From contig NZ_CP061292.1 of NCBI RefSeq assembly GCF_018687475.1, forward strand, positions 868,001-932,000: DNA of 64,000 nucleotides, in the 5' to 3' direction. The notes under the pieces were generated by a model. The model searched no databases, was not told where the DNA came from, and saw only the letters and a list, made by a program, of their open reading frames with translations. The stretch comes from Polynucleobacter sp. MWH-UH24A (GTDB lineage Bacteria > Pseudomonadota > Gammaproteobacteria > Burkholderiales > Burkholderiaceae). Position numbers and translations under genes: made by a program. This document shows positions 49,593 to 58,431 of this stretch, piece after piece; the first letter of the stretch is position 1, and every line of letters begins with the position of its first letter.

Positions 49593-50588
49593 ATGCTGAA
49601 GTCTAGTAAACGCCTGATCGGCAAATCAATTCTTGTGGGGCTGGTGGCCAGTGCGTTTGGCATAAGTCCTGCGCTTGCGCAAAACTACCCCAACAAAACC
49701 ATTACCTTGATTGCTCCCTATGCTGCTGGGGGTGACAGCGATTTCTCGGGCCGCAATCTCGCTGCGGTAGCGAGCAAGATGATTGGTCAACCGGTTGTTG
49801 TTCAAAACGTAGTGGGCGCATCGGGAACCATTGGTTCACAAAAAGTACGCACCTCACCACCAGATGGCTATACCTTATTGGTATCGCGCGGTGGATCGCA
49901 AGCCATTACTCCAGCACTGGATAGTAATACGCCCTACAAATGGAATGATTTCACGATGATCTCGTTGTTGGATTTCAATCCGGTGGTGTGTGTGGTTAAA
50001 AATGACGCACCCTACAAGAACATGAAAGATTTGATTGATGCGATCCGTGCTAACCCCGGTAAGCTCAACTACGCATCTGCCGGTCCTGGTACCACGCAGC
50101 ATTTAGCGGTAGAAGTGATGCTCAGTCAACTTGGATTGCCATCAACTGCAGCCATGATGATCCCCTACAAAGGAGGCGGTGAAGCAACAACTGCGTTATT
50201 AGGTGGTCAAGTGCAATTTATTTGCAACAATCTAACCACCATGGTTGGCCAAATTAAGGGCGGTGCAATGCGTGCGTTAGTTACATCAACCCCTAACCGC
50301 CTCAAAGACTTCCCTGATGTGCCTACCGCTAAAGAAATGGGTATCAGTAACCTCGAGCAAGTCATGGGATGGAGTGGTTTATATGGACCCCCAGGGATGC
50401 CTGCTGAGGTAGTGAACAAATGGCAAGCTGTTTTGAAGGAAGTCGCGAAAGACCCAGCTTGGTTGCGCGGTAACGATACCGTTGGTGCAATCCCAGCGAT
50501 TCGTTCACCCCAAGATACTGAGAAATTTGCCCGGGAGCAATTTGAGCTCTATAGCAAATTAGGAACACAACTGAACCTAAAGAAATAA
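49593..50588 (+). CDS. Tripartite tricarboxylate transporter substrate-binding protein (TctC/Bug)
   Basis: The 331-residue protein is a periplasmic Bug-family receptor with signal peptide KRLIGKSILVGLVASAFGISPALAQ. It then has YPNKTITLIAPYAAGGDSDF (the carboxylate-binding loop) near residue 30 and AGPGTTQHLAVEVM near 169. The ATG at 49593 sits behind GGAGGAG; a longer frame from 49518 has no homology. No tctA or tctB membrane gene is next to it, so it is an orphan receptor, as is common in Burkholderiales. The ligand cannot be read. Confidence 0.9.
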   Translation: MLKSSKRLIGKSILVGLVASAFGISPALAQNYPNKTITLIAPYAAGGDSDFSGRNLAAVASKMIGQPVVVQNVVGASGTIGSQKVRTSPPDGYTLLVSRGGSQAITPALDSNTPYKWNDFTMISLLDFNPVVCVVKNDAPYKNMKDLIDAIRANPGKLNYASAGPGTTQHLAVEVMLSQLGLPSTAAMMIPYKGGGEATTALLGGQVQFICNNLTTMVGQIKGGAMRALVTSTPNRLKDFPDVPTAKEMGISNLEQVMGWSGLYGPPGMPAEVVNKWQAVLKEVAKDPAWLRGNDTVGAIPAIRSPQDTEKFAREQFELYSKLGTQLNLKK

Positions 50589-50607
50589 ACAAAAGGTCTT
50601 AAAAATC

Positions 50608-50634
50608 ACGGCCCCATCATTAGGGGCCGTTTTT
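50608..50634 (+). terminator. Bidirectional intrinsic terminator
   Basis: ACGGCCCC (50608-50615) and GGGGCCGT (50623-50630) around a 7-base loop, with TTTTT (50630-50634) on the plus strand. The minus strand reads into GATTTTTAAG, so it may serve the convergent M48 gene as well. Confidence 0.85.
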
Positions 50635-51478
50635 ATTTGGTTGCGCTGTTCCGCTTCGCTGCCTCGTACAAGGGCATCACTTTGGGTATTAATGCAGAAA
50701 GCTCCTTAATGCGATTCTCATTGGAAGGATGGGTCGATAAAAACTCAGGGGGGTTCTTGCCCTGACTCTCTTTACTCATCTTTTGCCACAATGTAATGGC
50801 AGCCCGCGGATCATAGCCGCCACGCGCCGCTAGCTCTAAGCCAATCGCATCGGCTTCACGTTCATTCTGCCGCGAGTTTGGCAATACCAACACGTACTGC
50901 ATGATTTGATTGGCCGCATCAATCGATTGAGCCGAACCTGCGCCTGCTGCGGCAAGCGCAACATTACTAATGATGTTTTGAGCAAGTGCTTGCGAGACCT
51001 GCTCACGCCCATGCTCCCGAACCGCATGAGCAATCTCATGACCCATGATGGCAGCAATCTCATCATCGGTTAAGTTGAGTTTATTAATAATCCCGCTATA
51101 AAAGGTAATGCGACCACCGGGTGCACAGGTGGCGTTCACAATGGGGGAATCAATTAACTGCAGACCCCAGTTCCAATTACGCGTATCGTCCCGAAATACC
51201 GCCGTCTGCGGAATCAAGCGATTGGCAATGGTCTTAAGGCGCTCATATTCAGGGCCACTGGTAATGAGTATCTTTTTCTTCTGCGCCGCCTTGGCCTGTT
51301 GCTCATAACTAATGGCGGACATCCGATCAATTTGCGCTGCGGAGATCATCATGAACTGAGAGCGCTCGACTCCAACGACCCCAGGACGACTGGTATTGGC
51401 ACATGCCACCAAGAGGCAGCATGCCACCAAAACACTAATCACGGTTTGAATAAACCTTGGTTGATAGATCAGGTGCAT
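50633..51478 (-). CDS. M48-family zinc metalloprotease lipoprotein
   Basis: The 281-residue protein has a lipoprotein signal peptide (ISVLVACCLLVAC), a peptidase M48 domain with the zinc motif MGHEIAHAVREHG (HExxH) near residue 144 and the third ligand region READAIGLELAARGGYDP. The C-terminal FLSTHPSNENRIKEL is typical of LoiP/YcaL-type periplasmic proteases. These handle outer-membrane protein quality control. It shares a terminator with the convergent TctC gene. Confidence 0.88.
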   Translation of the reverse strand: MHLIYQPRFIQTVISVLVACCLLVACANTSRPGVVGVERSQFMMISAAQIDRMSAISYEQQAKAAQKKKILITSGPEYERLKTIANRLIPQTAVFRDDTRNWNWGLQLIDSPIVNATCAPGGRITFYSGIINKLNLTDDEIAAIMGHEIAHAVREHGREQVSQALAQNIISNVALAAAGAGSAQSIDAANQIMQYVLVLPNSRQNEREADAIGLELAARGGYDPRAAITLWQKMSKESQGKNPPEFLSTHPSNENRIKELSALIPKVMPLYEAAKRNSATK

Positions 51479-51518
51479 AGTGGATAAACGCCTGATAAGG
51501 AAGAGTGGATGACCTGAA

Positions 51519-53159
51519 CTAGCTGCGCTTGAGATTCGGGGCAGGTAGGCCCTCGATCAAAATGTTCAAGATCGCCGGTAAGCCTTTGGCTTGTAAGCGC
51601 TGCGCAGCGGGTAAGACATCAAGCGCATCGGTGACTAGTTCACCGGCACCACCAAAGGCGAGTGCAACCTGATCATAGCGGGATGGTAAAAGCTCACATC
51701 CCTTGGCCCGTTCTTGACCATATTCCCGTATCTGAATCTGATACTCGGCATTCCAGCAGGCATCATTTCCCACCACACCAATGAATGGCAGTTGATAACG
51801 AACGGCAGTATCGAGTTCGGATGAATGAAAGCCAAAGGTGCCATCCCCCATGACCGCAACGACCGGAACCCCAGGCTTGGTGAACGCTGCCGCAGTGGCA
51901 AAAGGAAGTGCGGCACCAATCGAACCAGCAACACCATTAATCACACGATTTGGGGCATGCAGACAGGCTTGAGCCCATTGACCAATTTCACCACCATCAA
52001 TCACCAATACTGAATCTGGATGGGAGTCGAGAATGGCTTGTAAGGCAAGCATTGCTCTGCCCGGATGCGCATGATTGGGCGTCTTGGATGTGGCGGTCGA
52101 CCAAGTAGTGGGACGATAGGCAATTGATTCATTCACCCATGGTAGCCAACTGGCATCCTGCGTTTTGGTAGGCACACTCTGCGCCGCATGCAGTAGGGCA
52201 TCCATCGAAGACGATAAATCCGCTTGCAGTGCCATCTCTAAGCGTGAACCGAGCGCATTCTGAGATCGTTTGAGTTCATTAGCCTCGGAATCAATTTGCA
52301 TAAAGCGTGCATCGGCCTTAAACGTTGGTGCGTTCCCAAATTTGAGTGTGAAGTCCAAGCGTTTCTCAAGCAGTAAGACACAATCGCTTTGCGCAAGAAC
52401 CTCGGCAAACGCACCCAAGCTCGGATCGCCCACGCCGCGAGGACTCTCCGTTGCGATGACTGGGACGCCAAGCGCTTTACTCAATGCATGGAGTTGCTTC
52501 GCGTACCGATAGCAACCGCGCGGACCGACGATCACAACTGGCTTTTGAGCAGCACGCAGTTGCGTAACGATCGACTGCGCTTTCTCAGAAGTGAGGGGGG
52601 CGTTTAGTGTGAGTTTGGGTGCGCTGGGACTTGGTGTTGTAGAGGCATTTGGTAAAGGGTTCTCAAGAGCATCGGCAGGCAAACTGAGATGAACGGGTCC
52701 TGGTCGTCCGGATTGGGCAATCGCACACGCTAACTGAAAATCTGCAGCGAGATACTGCGGTCCTCTACAGGTCCATGACGCTTTGCATAAAGGCGCTGCA
52801 ATATCCGCTTGGGACATTTCTTGGAATGCGCCTTTGCCCAATTGATTCAAAGGAGCATGACCCGATAAGAGCACGACTGGGGATTCGGCCATGGCGGCGG
52901 TGTACAGCGCCGACACTGCATTGGCATGACCTGGACCACCGGTCACCATCGCGATGCCTACTTTGCCACTCAAGCGAGCATACGCATCGGCCATGTGAAC
53001 CGTTGCTGCCTCATGACGCGTATGAATTAATTTAATGGGTTCATCAATCACCGCATCAAAAATTGGCATGATGTGATTACCCGAAAGCGTAAAAATTGAA
53101 TTTACACCCTGTGCTTTAAAGGCATCCACCAATGAATGCGCGCCAAGCCGTTCTGCCAT
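51519..53159 (-). CDS. Thiamine-diphosphate enzyme, acetolactate-synthase-like, substrate unknown
   Basis: The 546-residue protein has the three-domain layout of ThDP-dependent carboligases. The N-terminal domain has THTRHEAATVHMADAYAR with the conserved catalytic Glu, plus VTGGPGHANAVSAL. The C-terminal ThDP-binding part has VMGDGTFGFHSSELDTAVRY and ends the motif with a Cys-containing loop (GNDACWNAEYQIQ). It is shorter at the C-terminus than IlvB and there is no regulatory small subunit nearby. It could be a 2-hydroxyacyl-CoA lyase, oxalyl-CoA decarboxylase or benzaldehyde-lyase-like enzyme. It is distinct from the Gcl encoded at 54.9 kb. The start has an AAGGAGT-type site. Confidence 0.8.
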   Translation of the reverse strand: MAERLGAHSLVDAFKAQGVNSIFTLSGNHIMPIFDAVIDEPIKLIHTRHEAATVHMADAYARLSGKVGIAMVTGGPGHANAVSALYTAAMAESPVVLLSGHAPLNQLGKGAFQEMSQADIAAPLCKASWTCRGPQYLAADFQLACAIAQSGRPGPVHLSLPADALENPLPNASTTPSPSAPKLTLNAPLTSEKAQSIVTQLRAAQKPVVIVGPRGCYRYAKQLHALSKALGVPVIATESPRGVGDPSLGAFAEVLAQSDCVLLLEKRLDFTLKFGNAPTFKADARFMQIDSEANELKRSQNALGSRLEMALQADLSSSMDALLHAAQSVPTKTQDASWLPWVNESIAYRPTTWSTATSKTPNHAHPGRAMLALQAILDSHPDSVLVIDGGEIGQWAQACLHAPNRVINGVAGSIGAALPFATAAAFTKPGVPVVAVMGDGTFGFHSSELDTAVRYQLPFIGVVGNDACWNAEYQIQIREYGQERAKGCELLPSRYDQVALAFGGAGELVTDALDVLPAAQRLQAKGLPAILNILIEGLPAPNLKRS

Positions 53160-53181
53160 GATGACTCCTTAATGAATCCTT

Positions 53182-53814
53182 TTATTTTTTCTGGGCAGCA
53201 GCCGGAGCGGGAGCGGTAAATGAAGCCGCCATTGCATCGTATAGAACAATCTTGACCTCATCGTTCACCGCAATGTCTTTGAGTAAGGCGGCATTCTTGA
53301 TGCGGTAGATGTCTGGCTTACCTTTAGGACCCTTCACTGAAATCGTCAGTTTCTGGCGATCAATGCCAATCACGGTGGCAATAATGGTCGTGGTGTTCGA
53401 AATTACAGAGGCAGGCTTACTACCAAGTGGAGCAGAAGTTTGACTGGTGGTTTGCACCTCGCTACGAATGCCTTGGTTGTTCACTTTGAGCAACTCAATC
53501 ACAACCGCTAGTTCATGGGTGACGGTGAGGCGATCACCAACCTTAATTTGAGGAAAGTTTTTAATCTCCGGGCCGGCTACAAAATTAGTGACCGTACCGT
53601 CCTTATCTTTTAAGGTCACGGTGCGGGTTTTGCTATCCACCTTAGTAACCACTGCATCCACTAACTGATAGACCTCATCAATACCAGCTGCTGCAATGGG
53701 CGCCTTGTTGGGATCAACCACTGCTGGCTTAGTTTGGGCAAGGGTTGTGCAAGAAAACCCAATACTTATAACGAGGATTGCAAAATTTTTCGTGGTGCGT
53801 GTTAATAAATTCAT
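53182..53814 (-). CDS. Exported protein of unknown function, paralogue B
   Basis: The 210-residue protein has a signal peptide (FAILVISIGFSCTTLAQ) and two beta-rich repeats like those of the protein at 47412: VDSKTRTVTLKDKDGTVTNF, IKNFPQIKVGDRLTVTHE, and a second block IGIDRQKLTISVKGPKG. An Ala/Pro-rich tail ends in Lys-Lys. It lies 22 bases downstream of the ThDP enzyme start, on the same strand and upstream in transcription order. Function unknown; a binding or stress role in the periplasm is only a guess. Confidence 0.78.
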   Translation of the reverse strand: MNLLTRTTKNFAILVISIGFSCTTLAQTKPAVVDPNKAPIAAAGIDEVYQLVDAVVTKVDSKTRTVTLKDKDGTVTNFVAGPEIKNFPQIKVGDRLTVTHELAVVIELLKVNNQGIRSEVQTTSQTSAPLGSKPASVISNTTTIIATVIGIDRQKLTISVKGPKGKPDIYRIKNAALLKDIAVNDEVKIVLYDAMAASFTAPAPAAAQKK

Positions 53815-53847
53815 GATTTTGATTAATGGTTGATGAATACCAAGTGA

Positions 53848-54762
53848 TTATGACCCGATTTCCCTGGCCCACCAGTTTCCCTTAAATTGACCTGCCAGCC
53901 AATCGATTAATTTACTGACCTTGCTGGTCAGAAGTCGTGGTGAGCTATAGACCGCATGAATCTCTTGAGCAGGCATAGTCCAATCCTCGAGGAGGGGTTT
54001 GAGGTGACGACTTTGGACCGAGGTATGGGCCACATACCAAGGTAGGGCAGCAATACCGAGATGTTGTCTGGTGGCTGATAGAAGTGCTGAAAGATTATTG
54101 GAGTAGAGGGGGCCTTGCACCTGAATGGACTTGTTCGAGCCGTCGCGACCTGTAAATTGCCAGCGATGGTCTCCTTGAACCGAGCTGTAAATCAGTGCGG
54201 TGTGACGACTCAAATCGCTTGGAATCGAGGGTGTACCAGCTTGCATGAGGTACTCAGGGGTAGCAACAAGGACCCAGGGATTGAGTCCTAAAAAGCGCGC
54301 ACCCAAACTGGAATCGGATAATCGCCCCATCCGAATGGCGAGGTCAACACCTTCCTCGACCAAATTAATGTAGCGGTCATCTAAATTGAGGCTCACCTGC
54401 AACTGAGGATGCTCTTGCATGAACCGCAGGACCAGTGGGGTTAAAACGCGTCGACCAAAGGCTACCGAGCTACTAATATTGAGTTTGCCCTGCACCTCAG
54501 ATTGCAAGAGACCCGCCAGGTTCTCAGCGTCCTCAACCTCATGAATAATCGTTTTGCACTTCTCGTAATAGATCTTCCCAATTTCAGTGGGGGTTACCCC
54601 ACGGGTACTGCGGTGAAGTAACAGAGACCCCAAGCGCTTTTCCAGGGCAGCGACGTGTTTCGTGGCCGTCGGTTGGGTAATACCCAAACTGCTTGCAGCC
54701 TTACTGAAAGAGCCAGTTTCAACTACCCGTATGAATAAGGAGATGCCTTGAATTCGATCCAT
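53848..54762 (-). CDS. LysR-family regulator, probable controller of the gcl operon
   Basis: The 304-residue protein has an N-terminal winged helix-turn-helix (FIRVVETGSFSKAASSLGITQPTATKHVAALEKRLG) and a periplasmic-binding-like effector domain with the DRYINLVEEGVDLAIRMG and SNNLSALLSATRQHLGIAALP signatures of the CrgA-like subgroup. It is divergent from gcl with 128 bases between the starts, where two dyads lie. The arrangement suggests control of gcl by glyoxylate or a related metabolite, which is inference. Confidence 0.88.
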   Translation of the reverse strand: MDRIQGISLFIRVVETGSFSKAASSLGITQPTATKHVAALEKRLGSLLLHRSTRGVTPTEIGKIYYEKCKTIIHEVEDAENLAGLLQSEVQGKLNISSSVAFGRRVLTPLVLRFMQEHPQLQVSLNLDDRYINLVEEGVDLAIRMGRLSDSSLGARFLGLNPWVLVATPEYLMQAGTPSIPSDLSRHTALIYSSVQGDHRWQFTGRDGSNKSIQVQGPLYSNNLSALLSATRQHLGIAALPWYVAHTSVQSRHLKPLLEDWTMPAQEIHAVYSSPRLLTSKVSKLIDWLAGQFKGNWWAREIGS

Positions 54763-54794
54763 AAGTCATTGATTTAAATAGTATAAAACGTATA

Positions 54795-54846
54795 TATTCC
54801 AAAATAGAATAGATGATATTAAGGTATCACACTTCTCAGAATACCT
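54795..54846. promoter_or_regulatory. Two dyads in the LysR-gcl intergenic region (candidate operators)
   Basis: TATTC-N7-GAATA occupies 54795-54811 and contains a T-N11-A core typical of LysR sites. AGGTAT-N13-ATACCT occupies 54822-54846. A third dyad, GGATGA-T-TCATCC, is at 54855-54867, just before the AAAAGGAGG ribosome site of gcl. All lie between the divergent starts. Confidence 0.5.
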
Positions 54847-54890
54847 CAATTTAAGGATGATTCATCCATCTTATTCAAAAGGAGGCAACA

Positions 54891-56681
54891 ATGGCACTCA
54901 TGAAAGCCGCAATGGCAGCTGTTTTGGTAATGGAAAAAGAGGGTATCACCACGGCATTTGGTGTGCCTGGCGCCGCAATTAATCCGCTCTACGCACAATT
55001 GCGTGAGCGTCAATCAATTACCCATATTTTGGCCCGCCACGTTGAGGGCGCCTCGCACATGGCTGAAGGCTATACCCGTGCTAAGGCTGGCAATATCGGT
55101 GTTTGCATCGGTACGTCTGGCCCCGCTGGTACTGACATGATTACTGGCTTGTATTCAGCAAGCGCTGATTCGATTCCAATCCTCTGTATTACTGGTCAAG
55201 CGCCACGTGCCCGTCTCTATAAAGAAGACTTCCAAGCGGTTGACATCGAGAGCATTGCGAAGCCAGTGACCAAAATGGCAGTGACTGTGCGTGAACCCGG
55301 CTTGGTGCCACGCGTATTTCAGCAAGCGTTTCATGTGATGCGCTCCGGACGTCCTGGCCCAGTGCTTATTGACTTGCCAATCGATGTGCAGTTAGCCGAG
55401 ATCGAGTTTGATATCGATACCTATGAGCCATTGCCCGTTTACAAACCATTTGCTAATAAGAAACAAATTGAGAAGGCAATGGAGATGTTGATGTCGGCCG
55501 AGAAGCCATTGATTGTGGCTGGCGGCGGAATCATTAATGCGGATGCAGCAAATCTTTTGGTGGAGTTCGCTGAAATCACTGGCGTTCCAGTGATTCCTAC
55601 CTTGATGGGTTGGGGCTCGATTCCGGATGACCATCCCTTGATGGCTGGTATGGTTGGCTTGCAAACTTCCCATCGTTATGGCAATGCCACAATGTTGGCT
55701 AGCGACTTTGTCCTAGGAATTGGTAACCGTTGGGCAAATCGTCATACCGGCTCAATCGATGTGTACACCAAAGGCCGTAAGTTTGTGCATGTGGATATTG
55801 AGCCAACACAGATTGGTCGCGTATTCAATCCCGATTACGGCATTGTGTCCGATGCGAAAGCAGCCCTCGAACTCTTTGTTGAGGTAGCGAAAGAGTGGAA
55901 AGCAAAAGGCAAACTCAATAATTACAGCGATTGGGTCTCGCGTTGCCAAGAACGTAAGCGCCTAATGTTGCGCAAAACAAACTTTGACAATGTGCCGATT
56001 AAACCCCAGCGCGTATATCAAGAGATGAACCAAGCATTCAAGCGCGATACGGTTTATGTATCAACGATTGGTCTGTCCCAAATTGCGGGTGGTCAGTTCT
56101 TACATGTTTATGGTGCCCGTCAATGGATTAACTGCGGTCAAGCAGGCCCCTTAGGTTGGACAGTACCCGCTGCACTGGGTGTGTTGGCTGCTGATCCAAC
56201 CCGCACAGTGGTAGGTCTTGCTGGCGATTATGACTTCCAGTTCCTGATTGAGGAGTTAGCGGTCGGTGCTCAGTTCCACCTCCCATTGGTCATGGTGTTG
56301 GTGAACAACAGCTACCTTGGCCTCATCCGCCAAGCTCAGCGCGGCTTTGATATGGATTACTGCGTACAGCTTGCCTTTGACAATATCAACGTACACGATG
56401 ACAACTTAAAAGGCTATGGCGTTGATCACGGTAAAGTAGTTGAGGGCTTGGGTTGCAAAACCTTGCGTGTAACGCAGCCAGGCAAGATTCAGGAGGCCTT
56501 GATTGAAGCGCAGAAGATGGCTAAAGAATACCGCGTACCCGTAGTTGTTGAGATCATTTTGGAGAAGGTGACCAATATCGCAATGGGCACCGAGATCAAT
56601 AACATCAACGAGTTTGAAGATATTGATTGCCGTCATCCCGCTGGTACCGAAGGCTTGGTAACAGCTGGTCTTTTAGAATAA
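54891..56681 (+). CDS. gcl: Glyoxylate carboligase (tartronate-semialdehyde synthase)
   Basis: Gcl joins two glyoxylates to tartronate semialdehyde plus CO2. The 596-residue ThDP enzyme has Val51 in [19 protein letters not shown] where other enzymes of the family have the catalytic Glu, a hallmark of Gcl. [34 protein letters not shown] and [23 protein letters not shown] are also highly typical. The start has AAAAGGAGG, among the strongest ribosome sites in the window. It heads the gcl-hyi-glxR operon and is under a divergent LysR regulator. Confidence 0.97.
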   Translation: MALMKAAMAAVLVMEKEGITTAFGVPGAAINPLYAQLRERQSITHILARHVEGASHMAEGYTRAKAGNIGVCIGTSGPAGTDMITGLYSASADSIPILCITGQAPRARLYKEDFQAVDIESIAKPVTKMAVTVREPGLVPRVFQQAFHVMRSGRPGPVLIDLPIDVQLAEIEFDIDTYEPLPVYKPFANKKQIEKAMEMLMSAEKPLIVAGGGIINADAANLLVEFAEITGVPVIPTLMGWGSIPDDHPLMAGMVGLQTSHRYGNATMLASDFVLGIGNRWANRHTGSIDVYTKGRKFVHVDIEPTQIGRVFNPDYGIVSDAKAALELFVEVAKEWKAKGKLNNYSDWVSRCQERKRLMLRKTNFDNVPIKPQRVYQEMNQAFKRDTVYVSTIGLSQIAGGQFLHVYGARQWINCGQAGPLGWTVPAALGVLAADPTRTVVGLAGDYDFQFLIEELAVGAQFHLPLVMVLVNNSYLGLIRQAQRGFDMDYCVQLAFDNINVHDDNLKGYGVDHGKVVEGLGCKTLRVTQPGKIQEALIEAQKMAKEYRVPVVVEIILEKVTNIAMGTEINNINEFEDIDCRHPAGTEGLVTAGLLE

Positions 56682-56712
56682 GTCTTTTTTTAACTCAACC
56701 AGAGGAATTGGA

Positions 56713-57489
56713 ATGCCAAAGTTTGCTGCAAATTTATCGATGTTGTTTAACGAAGTCCCATTCATGGAGCGCTTTGACAAAGCAGCGGCTTGTGGTTTTA
56801 AGGCAGTCGAATTCCTCTATCCCTATGCCTATGCGGCGAGTGAGATCAAAGCCAAGCTTGATCATAACCAATTGAAATTGGTGTTACACAACATTCCTGC
56901 TGGAGATTGGGATGGTGGTGAGCGGGGTATTGCTTGCTTGCCAGACCGCATTGATGAATATCGTGCAGGGGTAGCGAAGGCTATTGAATACGCAACCGCT
57001 CTTGGGGTTGGTCAGCTGAATTGCCTAGCCGGTAAGGTACCTGCCGGTGTTGACCCGAAAGTATTGCATAGTACCTTTGTGAGTAATTTGAAGTACACCG
57101 CAGGTGAGTTTAAAAAGCATGGCCTCAAGTTATTGATTGAGCCGATTAATACCTTTGATATTCCAGGTTTCTTTCTATCAACCACTGCTCAAGGTATTGC
57201 CATCCTCGATGAAGTGGGGGCCGATAACGCTTTCTTGCAATACGACATCTATCATGCGCAACGCATGGAAGGCGAGTTAGCAAACTCCATCAAAAAATAC
57301 CTAAATCGTATTGGGCATATGCAATTAGCGGATAACCCAGGGCGTAACGAACCTGGGACTGGTGAAATTAACTATGTCTATCTGTTCAAGTTCATTGATC
57401 AATTGGGTTATCAAGGCTGGATCGGCTGCGAATATAAGCCAGCTACCACCACTGAAGCTGGCTTAGGCTGGTTGAAGTCGGTTTCCTAA
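56713..57489 (+). CDS. hyi: Hydroxypyruvate isomerase
   Basis: Hyi interconverts hydroxypyruvate and tartronate semialdehyde. The 258-residue TIM-barrel (AP endonuclease 2-like) protein has MPKFAANLSMLFNEVPFMERF at the start, EPINTFDIPGFFLS with the metal-binding Glu near residue 142, and YDIYHAQRMEGELA near 177. It is 31 bases after gcl and before the reductase gene. Confidence 0.94.
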   Translation: MPKFAANLSMLFNEVPFMERFDKAAACGFKAVEFLYPYAYAASEIKAKLDHNQLKLVLHNIPAGDWDGGERGIACLPDRIDEYRAGVAKAIEYATALGVGQLNCLAGKVPAGVDPKVLHSTFVSNLKYTAGEFKKHGLKLLIEPINTFDIPGFFLSTTAQGIAILDEVGADNAFLQYDIYHAQRMEGELANSIKKYLNRIGHMQLADNPGRNEPGTGEINYVYLFKFIDQLGYQGWIGCEYKPATTTEAGLGWLKSVS

Positions 57490-57525
57490 AATTAATTCAG
57501 TTCGTTATTTTTCAAAGGGATTGCT

Positions 57526-58425
57526 ATGAGTGCAAAGAAATTGGGTTTTGTTGGCTTAGGTATTATGGGTTCTCCGATGGCTGGTCATTTAATCAAGGGC
57601 GGCCATACGATTTATTTAGCAACGCGAAGCCAAGTACCCGAGGAACTCATTAAGGCAGGAGGTATTGCATGCAAGACCCCCGCTGAGGTTGCTCAGCATG
57701 CCGACATCATCTTCACAATGGTTCCTGATACTCCCGATGTTGAAAAAGTTCTCTTTGGTGAGAACGGCATTGCCTCCGGGATAAGCAAAGGCAAGATTGT
57801 GGTGGACATGAGTTCCATCTCACCAATTGCGACCAAAGAGTTTGCTAAAAAGCTTAATGATCTCGGTTGCAATTATGTCGATGCTCCCGTGTCTGGTGGT
57901 CAGGTTGGCGCACAAAACGCCACGCTCTCGATTATGGTTGGAGGAGACGAAGCGGTATTTAATCAAGTCAAACCGCTCTTTGAACTAATGGGTAAAAATA
58001 TCAACCTCGTGGGTGGTAATGGCGCAGGACAAACTGCAAAAGTAGCCAATCAAATTATTGTGGCGCTTAACATTGAGGCGGTTGGTGAGGCTCTCTTATT
58101 TGCTGCTAAAGCAGGCGCCGATCCTGCCAAGGTTCGTCAAGCATTGATGGGCGGCTTTGCGAGTTCAAAGATTTTGGAGGTGCATGGTGAACGCATGGTC
58201 AATCGCACTTTTAATCCAGGCTTTCGGATTGAGTTGCACCAAAAGGATTTGAACTTAGCCCTTAGTAGCGCTAAAGCACTTGGTGTCTCTTTGCCCAATA
58301 CGGCGACTGCCCAAGAGTTATTTAATTCATGCGCGGCTCACGGTGGTAAAGCATGGGATCACTCGGCTATGGTCAAAGCGCTTGAGACCCTGGCGAACTT
58401 TGAGATTGGACAAAAAGCAAACTAA
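57526..58425 (+). CDS. glxR: 2-hydroxy-3-oxopropionate (tartronate semialdehyde) reductase
   Basis: GlxR reduces tartronate semialdehyde to glycerate. The 299-residue beta-hydroxyacid dehydrogenase has the nucleotide motif GFVGLGIMGSPMAGHLIKGGH near residue 8, DAPVSGGQVGAQNATLSIMVGG near 118 and the catalytic Lys in GNGAGQTAKVANQIIV near 170. Its position after gcl and hyi sets the substrate. No glycerate kinase follows, so the next step is encoded elsewhere. Confidence 0.95.
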   Translation: MSAKKLGFVGLGIMGSPMAGHLIKGGHTIYLATRSQVPEELIKAGGIACKTPAEVAQHADIIFTMVPDTPDVEKVLFGENGIASGISKGKIVVDMSSISPIATKEFAKKLNDLGCNYVDAPVSGGQVGAQNATLSIMVGGDEAVFNQVKPLFELMGKNINLVGGNGAGQTAKVANQIIVALNIEAVGEALLFAAKAGADPAKVRQALMGGFASSKILEVHGERMVNRTFNPGFRIELHQKDLNLALSSAKALGVSLPNTATAQELFNSCAAHGGKAWDHSAMVKALETLANFEIGQKAN

Positions 58426-58431
58426 GGCACC

